Assembly: GCA_015231995.1 (NCBI GenBank)
Contig: JADGAO010000099.1
Location: forward strand, 1 to 10,994
Length of the DNA stretch: 10,994 bases
From: Nitrospinota bacterium
Lineage (GTDB): Bacteria > Nitrospinota_A > UBA7883 > JACRLM01
Direction: 5' to 3'
Part shown: one piece after another, positions 5,249-10,994 of the stretch
Position numbering within the stretch: position 1 is the stretch's first letter
How the letters are laid out: every line of letters begins with the position of its first letter
The notes under the pieces: generated by a model
Databases searched by the model: none
What the model was told of the DNA's origin: nothing
What the model saw: the letters and a program-made list of their open reading frames with translations, nothing else
Translations under genes and position numbers: made by a program

Positions 5249-7360
5249 ATGAAGGTGTCTCGTAACAATACGGCGGCTGTTTCAGCCCTTTTGTTAACCA
5301 TAGTTATTTCCATGCTGTCCGGTTGCGGCTCCGGCCCCGGTTCGGATGGGTTGGAGAAAAAAGGCGGTATTTCCCTTAACCTGGACTGGCCGTCCGGCTA
5401 CTCTTTCGACGCCAGCACATCGCAGTTAAGCTCCACATCCTCCCCTAAAATGTCAGCCGCCCCGGCTTATGTCACAGGTTGCAGTGTAACCGTTTCCGGA
5501 GCCGACATGTCGCCTGTGACGTTGGACGTTCCGCTTTCGACCGGACAGGTGAGCGGGTCGGTGCCCCCCGGCGAACGGCATTTCAGCGTTGTGGTGAATA
5601 CAAATATCGGTTTGACTTTCACCGGCTCGACGAGCGCCACTCTAGTTCCCGGCTATAACGGCGTGATCAGCATCGGGCTCTCCGTCAACAGCCCCCCGGA
5701 GTTGAGCGGCATATCCGTAAGCAACAGTTCGCCCAGGAAACGCGAATCCGTGACGCTTACCGCGACAGTGGCGGATCAGGACACTGCAGACACCCAAAGC
5801 TTCACATGGGGCGGCGGCGGGGGGAGCGTTTCAGGCTCCGGCTCTTCGGTCGGCTGGTCTGCGGACAAGAGCGGCTCGTACACCGTAACAGTCGCGGCCA
5901 GCGACGGGCATGGCGGCGTCGTGCGCGGCAGCGCCGTCATCAACGTGAGGAACGTTACCCCTGTAATTAATTACGTCGCGGCGGACATGACGACTGTGTC
6001 GGTCGGCGATGTGGTCAACATAGATTGTTCCGCGTCGGACGCGGACGGGGACAGGCTCTCGTACACATGGTCCGACGGCAATGGATGGGTAGCGTCAGGG
6101 GCGGCGTCCCACTACAAGGTTAGCTTGGCGGGGGTCACAACCCTCACATGCGAGGTTGACGATGGAGACGCTAACGGCAGGGCCAGCGGGTCGGTGCGGA
6201 TAAGCGCCAGCGGTTCTTCGTCCCTTGCCCCTACTGGCGTAGCGGCCCTTGGCGGGAATACTCAGGTGACGATAACCTGGAATCCGGTCGCCGGAGCAAC
6301 GTCGTACAACCTGTATTGGAGCGCGTCGCCCGGAGTCACAACGGCGAGCTCTAAGATAGCGGGGGTAAACTCGCCACACATGCATACGGGATTGTCGAAC
6401 GGAACCACTTATTATTATGCCGTGACAGCGGTGGGTCCGTCAGGGGAAAGCCCGTTATCCGCAGAGGTTAGCGCGATGCCGCAGGCGGTTGTCGTAATAC
6501 CCAACGCGCCGACTGGCGTGACAGCAGTCGGCGGTATAAATCAGATAACGGTAAACTGGAACCTTGTTCCGGGAGCCACTTCGTACAAGATTTACTGGCT
6601 TACTTCTCCCGGCGTAGTTCCCGGCCTGAGCGCGCCGAACTGGATGGGCACCGCTTCCCGTCCCTTTATACACACTACAATTGACGGGCTGACGACGGGA
6701 GTCCCTCACTATTACATTGTCACGGCTGTGAACGCGGCTGGCGAAGGCCTTCCATCGGTGGAAGTTAGCGCTACGGCGGTTGTGGCTGGCGTGACCACTG
6801 TCGAGGGGCATGTCCGATATGGAAACTTCGTCTTTGTCCAGGGCGTCACTGTGCAGTTATACGGGGCGCCGTCGTGGAGTGGCGGGGTGGCGTCAACGCT
6901 TATAAGCGACGCGAATGGGTTCTACGCGTTCGCAAGCGTGGCGTATCCGGCTTCTTTCGACAGCACATACATTGATTTGTTGTACGCCACTTTGCCAAAC
7001 CCGCCCTACACTGGCATTACATGGGGTTGCACGGTGGCCGGTACGATTGCGACGTGCGATTTCGAACTGGCCAAGCCATCCGGCGTTGTTATTACCGGGA
7101 ATAATGCTAATGCGAACCTGACCATTACCATAACTCCGCCAATAGAAGCGTACAGTTGCGACGCTACGATTAGTCAGGGAGGGCCTGCTTTGGCGTCATC
7201 CGGGGCGCCCTCGCTCTTTACCGGGGCCTGGGTATGGTCGCCGACCAATCCTATCGCCGGTCTCTCGCCTGGCCTTACTTATGATTTGAATTATCATTGT
7301 TATGACACTTTTGGCAATACGGTTAGTTATTCCGTTACGCCAACGTCGTTTATATACTAG
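5249..7360 (+). CDS. Multidomain surface lipoprotein, paralogue of the preceding one
   Basis: The 703-residue product starts at an ATG with AGAGGA 5 nt upstream. The signal peptide ends in lipobox LSGC with Cys26, followed by the same GSGPGSDGLE linker as in the preceding lipoprotein. The N-terminal beta-sandwich module (about 27-146) is very close to that of the neighbour; over a 49-residue stretch beginning MSP I count 44 identities. PKD/Ig-like modules follow at about 147-232 and 234-322, then fibronectin-III-like domains at about 325-417 and 417-512. The leucine-rich module of the neighbour is absent. In place of its Cys/Trp tail, this protein has a carboxypeptidase-regulatory-like beta domain (about 515-610, VEGHVRYGNFVFVQGVTVQL, then SDANGFYAF) and a final domain of unknown fold containing paired cysteines. 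It probably binds a ligand at the cell surface; ligand and partner are unknown. Confidence 0.9.
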   Translation: MKVSRNNTAAVSALLLTIVISMLSGCGSGPGSDGLEKKGGISLNLDWPSGYSFDASTSQLSSTSSPKMSAAPAYVTGCSVTVSGADMSPVTLDVPLSTGQVSGSVPPGERHFSVVVNTNIGLTFTGSTSATLVPGYNGVISIGLSVNSPPELSGISVSNSSPRKRESVTLTATVADQDTADTQSFTWGGGGGSVSGSGSSVGWSADKSGSYTVTVAASDGHGGVVRGSAVINVRNVTPVINYVAADMTTVSVGDVVNIDCSASDADGDRLSYTWSDGNGWVASGAASHYKVSLAGVTTLTCEVDDGDANGRASGSVRISASGSSSLAPTGVAALGGNTQVTITWNPVAGATSYNLYWSASPGVTTASSKIAGVNSPHMHTGLSNGTTYYYAVTAVGPSGESPLSAEVSAMPQAVVVIPNAPTGVTAVGGINQITVNWNLVPGATSYKIYWLTSPGVVPGLSAPNWMGTASRPFIHTTIDGLTTGVPHYYIVTAVNAAGEGLPSVEVSATAVVAGVTTVEGHVRYGNFVFVQGVTVQLYGAPSWSGGVASTLISDANGFYAFASVAYPASFDSTYIDLLYATLPNPPYTGITWGCTVAGTIATCDFELAKPSGVVITGNNANANLTITITPPIEAYSCDATISQGGPALASSGAPSLFTGAWVWSPTNPIAGLSPGLTYDLNYHCYDTFGNTVSYSVTPTSFIY

Positions 7361-7395
7361 AGACAGCAGGGTATTCTTGCTTTACTCGTTATGCC

Positions 7396-7424
7396 TTTTG
7401 CGTCAGGCACACGGCGCCGCAAAA
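7396..7424. other. Inverted repeat between second lipoprotein and FecR-domain gene
   Basis: TTTTGCG (7396-7402) and CGCAAAA (7418-7424) form a perfect 7-bp inverted repeat around 15 bp. It lies in the 105-bp gap before the FecR-domain gene. No convincing -35/-10 pair is present in the gap, so the FecR gene may depend on read-through from upstream; the repeat could be an operator or a weak RNA hairpin. Confidence 0.35.
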
Positions 7425-7465
7425 ATTGAAACCGAATATGTACAATTCGCCGGGAGTGGACAGCG

Positions 7466-8455
7466 ATGTTAAATAAAATCGCGGCTCTTACAGTTATTAT
7501 CCTTTGTTCCGTCACGGCGAACCTTTTCGCCGCCACTACGCCGATAGGCGCCAAGGCTGTGCATGTGCAGGGCGACGCCCGCGTCATTTCCGCCAAAACC
7601 GCAAAGGAAAGCAAAATCGTGGTCGGCGCCATCATCGAGGAGGGCGACAGGATAAAGACCGCGCGCAACGGGATCGTCGAGGTGGAATTCGACAACGGCG
7701 ACCTGATACGCGTTGACGTCGGCACCGACATGACGATACGCTCGCTTCATCGCGACGACAGCGGCTCCTCGTTCTCCATATTCAACCTCGTGCTCGGAAG
7801 GGTCAAATCGGCCGTCAGCAAGCTGGTTACGGCGGATTCCAAGTTCGAGTATCACACGAAAGCGGCTATCTGCGGCGTAGGCGGAACGCCTCCGTTCATT
7901 GTGGAGTTCCGCTCCGACAAGGTGAACGTGGACCTGCTTGGCAAACCGGGCGACAGCGGGTTTGTTTATGTGCAGGGGTTCGATTCGGCCAAAACGCTGG
8001 TCACCCTCATGGCCGGGACCAACACGACAGCCGCATTCGGCAAGGCGCCGATGCAACCTGCCCCTATATCGCCGGCCAGGATACAGTTGCTCAACCGCAC
8101 CATACCGTTCAGCACAAAAACCAAGGAACAGAGCGGGGTGGAAGGGCCGGACAAAGGCGACTCCGCAGATGACAAGAAAGACAAGGGAGCGGGTGGAGCC
8201 AAAGACGCCGGTCCGTCCGGGGCGGGAGCGGGGCCATCCGACATAGGCGAGAAGCTCGTCACTACGACTCTTACAAACAACCTGTCCGTTCCCAGGCAGA
8301 TAGACGCCACTAAGGCGACTTCTCTAGCCGGAGCCAATTCGCAGACCACCTCGCAACAGGGCGCGCTTGGAGGGGAGACTCAATCGGGGGCGGGGGCGGG
8401 GTCCAATACGCCGCCACCGATAGCCACATTCAACATAAATGTCAACTTCAGGTGA
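7466..8455 (+). CDS. FecR-domain protein, periplasmic or secreted
   Basis: The 329-residue product begins with a Sec signal peptide (about 1-22, MLNKIAALTVIIL...LFA), without a lipobox or a further membrane helix. Residues about 33-145 fit the FecR domain: VHVQGDARV, GAIIEEGDRIKTARNGIVEVEFDNGDLIRVDVGTDM, then a strand-rich stretch ending IFNLVLGRVKSAVSKL. The core motif that usually reads VRGT appears as VGGT (about residue 137). Residues about 215-320 are low-complexity, rich in Gly, Lys, Asp, Ser and Thr, and probably unstructured. Classical FecR is an anti-sigma regulator with a cytoplasmic tail and one membrane span; this protein has neither, and no sigma factor is nearby. It belongs rather to the exported FecR-domain proteins found beside surface or secretion proteins. 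A GGAG site lies 9 nt before the ATG. Its stop is followed 2 nt later by the beta-barrel gene, so the two are probably made together. Confidence 0.85.
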   Translation: MLNKIAALTVIILCSVTANLFAATTPIGAKAVHVQGDARVISAKTAKESKIVVGAIIEEGDRIKTARNGIVEVEFDNGDLIRVDVGTDMTIRSLHRDDSGSSFSIFNLVLGRVKSAVSKLVTADSKFEYHTKAAICGVGGTPPFIVEFRSDKVNVDLLGKPGDSGFVYVQGFDSAKTLVTLMAGTNTTAAFGKAPMQPAPISPARIQLLNRTIPFSTKTKEQSGVEGPDKGDSADDKKDKGAGGAKDAGPSGAGAGPSDIGEKLVTTTLTNNLSVPRQIDATKATSLAGANSQTTSQQGALGGETQSGAGAGSNTPPPIATFNINVNFR

Positions 8456-8457
8456 TC

Positions 8458-9630
8458 ATGGGTAAATCTGTCTGGCTTGCGGGGTTTCTGTGTTCCATGA
8501 TGTTCTGCGTCTCTTTTGCGGAGGAGAGCGTCTCTAAAAATGAAATCGGCGCTCTGACCGTTTCGGCGACAGCCAATTACGGGACATGGAGTTCCATAGC
8601 GGGGGATAACAAAGGTTCTCAGGGGCTGGCTTATTTTCAAGCCGCTTACGATGGGGACGGCTGGGGCCTGGCGGCGACTGGGAAGGGCGCCAACACGTCG
8701 TATAAAACCGTTCTCAGCGAAGAGCGGCTGGAGTTCACCACGCTCACTGACACCAGCGTTTCTTCGTATTATTCCCATAAAATCGGCGATCTTTTATTGC
8801 GTGGCGGGGTGGATTTGAGCCTCCCTACCGGGAAACACGCTTATTCAAGCAGTGAGCTGGGCAGGATTGTCACCGACCCGTTGAGCCAGGACCTGATGAT
8901 GTTAAACACATACGGAGCGGGGACAAACGTCATTCCCCATTTTATGGCGGTGCAAAGGTTCAGCGACGAACTTACGCTTGGCGGCGGCCTGCGTTACGAG
9001 TTCACCGGGTCGTACGATCCCACCACGGATGTCAGCAATGACATGCTCGATCCGGGCGAGCGGCTTATGCTGATGCTCAACGGGGCGTGGATAGCCACGG
9101 ATAACGATTATTTCCTGTTGAGCTTGATATACAACTACTCCAGCGTGGACAAGCAGGAGGGGACGGAAATTTTCCGCACGGGCGACATGTATTCCTTGGA
9201 AGTCAGGTACATCAGGAAGTGGGAAGAGGATTTCAACAGCATATTCAGCCTCTCATACCGCCAGCAGGAAAAAAACAAGATGCTCAGCGAGGGGAACGTC
9301 CTCAATAGCGAGTTGTCCAACTCCAACAACAATTCATGGGAAGCTTACGTTAACAACATATACCGTTACTCGGATGATTTTTCGTTCACGGGGATGGCTG
9401 GATACAAACAGGTTTTCCCGAACGGACTCAATGAGGACGAGGCTTTATTCGACGGGGGACGATGGAAGGCTTATGTGGAGCCTGGCGCGATGTGGTTCCT
9501 CAGCCCGGTTAATTACCTGTCGGGCAAGGTGCGTTATTCGTACATACTCGACAAAAAGGACGCGTTCGCGTCTGACGACAGCGGATATAACGTGTTCAAC
9601 GTCGACATCGGGTACACATACAGCTTTTAG
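8458..9630 (+). CDS. Outer-membrane beta-barrel protein of unknown function
   Basis: The 390-residue product has a signal peptide (about 1-21, cleavage expected after VSFA) and a mature chain of alternating polar and hydrophobic residues with many aromatic positions and short turns (for example YFLLSLIYNYSSV, FSFTGMAGYKQVF, GKVRYSYILD). The last segment, VDIGYTYSF, ends in Phe, the C-terminal signal recognised by the BAM complex. It has no plug, TonB box or OmpA domain. No specific family is recognised; it resembles transporter- or MetA-pathway-like barrels only in general character. The ATG at 8458 is preferred: the AGG of AGGTGA sits 5 nt upstream, whereas a GTG at 8452 has no ribosome site. 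It starts 2 nt after the FecR-domain stop codon, so translation is likely coupled. A role as an export pore or receptor partner of the FecR-domain protein is inference. Confidence 0.85.
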   Translation: MGKSVWLAGFLCSMMFCVSFAEESVSKNEIGALTVSATANYGTWSSIAGDNKGSQGLAYFQAAYDGDGWGLAATGKGANTSYKTVLSEERLEFTTLTDTSVSSYYSHKIGDLLLRGGVDLSLPTGKHAYSSSELGRIVTDPLSQDLMMLNTYGAGTNVIPHFMAVQRFSDELTLGGGLRYEFTGSYDPTTDVSNDMLDPGERLMLMLNGAWIATDNDYFLLSLIYNYSSVDKQEGTEIFRTGDMYSLEVRYIRKWEEDFNSIFSLSYRQQEKNKMLSEGNVLNSELSNSNNNSWEAYVNNIYRYSDDFSFTGMAGYKQVFPNGLNEDEALFDGGRWKAYVEPGAMWFLSPVNYLSGKVRYSYILDKKDAFASDDSGYNVFNVDIGYTYSF

Positions 9631-9911
9631 GCGGACTCTGGCAATATTCGGGCCTTCAATTTCCGGATTTCCAGAGTGGTCAATATCGTAACTGGCGCAT
9701 TTGGCCTGCGGACATCCACATACAAAAAAGCCGTCCGGCGAATTATCTGCCTGACATAAAAAAAAGAGGCGCGCAATATTTGCGGTCATTCGCATGGGAA
9801 ACATTGGGTTGTCGCCAAATGGTATAAAAACAGAAGCTACAAACGCTGTTCGATGTGTTCAGCGCCTCGAACTCCTTGTCTTTTAATCTGAGTTTACTCT
9901 TACTTAAGGAC
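9631..9911. other. Gene-free stretch with a possible extended -10 promoter
   Basis: No convincing gene is present on either strand. The clearest signal is TGG followed by TATAAA (9820-9828), an extended -10 motif with no good -35 box. It would give a leader of about 175 nt for the multidrug transporter. A-rich DNA at 9769-9776 with an adjoining CGCAA/TTGCG hairpin (9774-9786 region) looks like a weak terminator only when read on the minus strand, where no gene needs it. CTCTGG (9636-9641) and CCAGAG (9671-9676) form a distant 6-bp inverted repeat after the barrel gene, without a T run. Confidence 0.3.
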
Positions 9912-9956
9912 GGCGGGGTGAAGAACACCCACGCCGAGCATTTGGGAGACAGCCCC
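9912..9956. repeat. 34-bp dispersed repeat, copy 2, with hairpin extension
   Basis: Bases 9923-9956 are identical to 2505-2538. Here the left half is part of a strong hairpin: GGCG (9912-9915) and GGGTG (9916-9920) pair with CACCC (9926-9930) and CGCC (9932-9935) around AAGAA, with one bulged A. Copy 1 lacks the left arm, so this copy probably shows the complete element. It lies 55 bp before the multidrug transporter start and would be in its leader if transcription starts upstream. Confidence 0.8.
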
Positions 9957-10010
9957 AACATACGCGGTGGCCGATGAACATAATCATTAAAAAACGGGAG
10001 TCTTTTTCGC

Positions 10011-10334
10011 ATGAGCTGGGCCTACCTTTTTCTGGCGATAATATCCGAGGTGACCGGAACGACCTCCGTTAAACTTTCGCAAGGTTTCACACGGCTGACG
10101 CCGTCGGTTTTGATATTTGTGTTCTACGGAATCAGCCTTGCGGCTTCAGGCGTGGCGTTGAAGAAAATTGACATCAGTGTTGCATACGCCGTATGGAGCG
10201 GTCTTGGGACGGTTTTGATAGTCTCCATCGGCGCGATAGTCTTCAAGGAACCTCTATCGGCCATGAAAATTTTCTACATAGCCGTTATAATAGCCGGAGT
10301 GGTCGGATTGAATATGAGCGGGGCGGGCCGCTGA
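10011..10334 (+). CDS. Small multidrug resistance transporter, EmrE/Qac type
   Basis: This 107-residue, four-helix inner-membrane protein belongs to the SMR family. These proteins work as dual-topology dimers and exchange protons for cationic drugs and quaternary ammonium compounds. The proton- and substrate-binding Glu is at 13 in SEVTGTTSVKLSQGFTRL, which closely parallels EmrE (Glu14, AEVIGTT...SEGFTRL). Tyr39 and Trp62 (AYAVWSGLGTVLI) match EmrE Tyr40 and Trp63. The SEVTGTT context and VWSGLG loop favour the Qac subtype over the guanidinium exporter (Gdx/SugE) subtype. A GGGAG ribosome site lies 10 nt before the ATG. No guanidine riboswitch is recognisable upstream. A half-length permease gene follows after 29 nt and is probably co-transcribed. 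Confidence 0.95.
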   Translation: MSWAYLFLAIISEVTGTTSVKLSQGFTRLTPSVLIFVFYGISLAASGVALKKIDISVAYAVWSGLGTVLIVSIGAIVFKEPLSAMKIFYIAVIIAGVVGLNMSGAGR

Positions 10335-10363
10335 TCCGCCGTTGACAGTTTGTTCGAGGAAAA

Positions 10364-10873
10364 ATGAGGAAACGAAAAGTGCTTATTCCGACAATAATGA
10401 TGGCCGTTATCGCGGTAGTCCTTTTGTACATCGGCCACCGCAACGGACGTGGTCAGGAGGTGGAAGGGTTAAAGCTGGCCTTCTCCATGATAGTTAACGT
10501 ATTGCCGCTGTTAGCGCTGGTATTTATCGTCGCTGGCATGGCGCAAACGATGATGCCACACGAGAAGGTTGTGGCGCTTGTCGGGAACGAGTCGGGGTTA
10601 AGAGGCATACTCATCGGCGCGGTAGCCGGGGGGCTTACGCCCGGCGGCCCCTTTGTTACAATGCCGCTTGTGGCCGGTTTCCTTGGCGCCGGGGCGAGCG
10701 TGGGTACGATGGTGTCGTTCATGACGGCCTGGTCTCTGTGGGCGGTTCAGCGATTGCCTATGGAGATGGGGATACTGGGCTGGAAATTTACGGTGGCGCG
10801 GCTTGCCAGCACGTTCATTTTTCCGCCTATCGCCGGGCTTATCGCGCAGTCGTTCTTCTCGGACTTCAAGTAG
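10364..10873 (+). CDS. Half-length YraQ/ArsP-like (DUF318) permease
   Basis: The 169-residue membrane protein has hydrophobic segments at about 6-24, 38-62, 79-100, 101-128 and 144-165. The central GGLTPGGPFVTMPL (89-102) is the conserved glycine-proline motif of the permease family that includes YraQ and the methylarsenite exporter ArsP (Pfam ArsP_1). Typical members have about 300 or more residues with two such halves; this has one, so it may act as a dimer. The start is the ATG with GAGGA 3 nt upstream. No arsenic cysteine site is visible, so the substrate is unknown. The gene follows the multidrug transporter closely and both may serve export. Confidence 0.8.
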   Translation: MRKRKVLIPTIMMAVIAVVLLYIGHRNGRGQEVEGLKLAFSMIVNVLPLLALVFIVAGMAQTMMPHEKVVALVGNESGLRGILIGAVAGGLTPGGPFVTMPLVAGFLGAGASVGTMVSFMTAWSLWAVQRLPMEMGILGWKFTVARLASTFIFPPIAGLIAQSFFSDFK

Positions 10874-10913
10874 GACGGTTCGAGAACCGCCCTTCGATAA
10901 GACGGGGCCGTCC
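10873..10913. repeat. Palindromic element after the permease gene
   Basis: CGGTTC (10876-10881) and GAACCG (10884-10889) flank two bases, and GGACGG (10873-10878) can also pair with CCGTCC (10908-10913), enclosing CCCTTCGATAAG. The sequence resembles dispersed intergenic palindromes rather than a terminator, since no T run follows. Positions 10914-10994 show no gene or site that I recognise. Confidence 0.45.
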
Positions 10914-10994
10914 CGATGCGCCCTGCGGCGGAATTGGGTTTAGCCCGGATTCCGAAGTTGAAAACGCTTTGGCTCCTGATTGCTTTGTTTTTCA

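Noticed and set aside
9445..9804. A minus-strand frame with several cysteines overlapping the barrel gene end
   Set aside because: Most of it lies antisense to the well-supported barrel gene, it has no ribosome site, and it resembles no family I know.
2505..9956. The 34-bp repeats as a CRISPR array
   Set aside because: Only two copies 7.4 kb apart with no regular spacers and no cas genes.
9912..10010. A guanidine riboswitch before the SMR gene
   Set aside because: No paired ACGR tetraloop hairpins or ykkC-type core can be seen, and the transporter looks like the Qac rather than the guanidinium subtype.

Overview
The window looks like a piece of chromosome from a Gram-negative (diderm) bacterium. 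It encodes two lipobox lipoproteins, a secreted FecR-domain protein, a signal-peptide-bearing outer-membrane beta-barrel that ends in Phe, and binding-protein-type ABC permeases. The DNA is moderately GC-rich by eye. Its intergenic regions are crowded with short palindromic repeats, as in many environmental Desulfobacterota, Nitrospirota or Nitrospinota-like genomes. That placement is only an impression; no phylogenetic marker gene is present.

Layout. (1) Positions 1-320 (+) hold the 3' part of an HNH endonuclease, followed by a possible terminator and a palindromic repeat. (2) Positions 473-2291 (-) hold two overlapping genes for the two membrane subunits of a peptide/nickel-type (Dpp/Opp) ABC importer. 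Neither ATPase nor the binding protein is in view. (3) Positions 2292-2797 carry no gene but hold a run of hairpin repeats, including an 86-bp cloverleaf-shaped element, and end in a near-consensus sigma-70 promoter. (4) Positions 2798-9630 (+) form an envelope block: two paralogous multidomain lipoproteins (PKD-like and fibronectin-III-like modules, the first with an added leucine-rich-repeat module), a periplasmic or secreted FecR-domain protein, and an outer-membrane beta-barrel translationally coupled to it. (5) Positions 9631-10010 are a gene-free stretch carrying a second exact copy of a 34-bp repeat. (6) Positions 10011-10873 (+) hold a small multidrug resistance (EmrE-type) transporter and a half-length YraQ/ArsP-like (DUF318) permease, probably one transcript.

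How the genes may work together. The lipoproteins are predicted to be anchored in a membrane and to display adhesion- or ligand-binding-type beta-sandwich modules. The barrel and FecR-domain protein are adjacent, in the same direction and nearly overlapping, so they are probably made together. A functional link between the lipoprotein pair and the FecR/barrel pair rests only on proximity and direction. Each lipoprotein gene has its own TTGACa/t-N17-TAtAaT promoter, so they are probably separate units. The most unusual features are the domain-shuffled lipoprotein pair, the structured leader elements before the second lipoprotein, and the clustered palindromic repeats.
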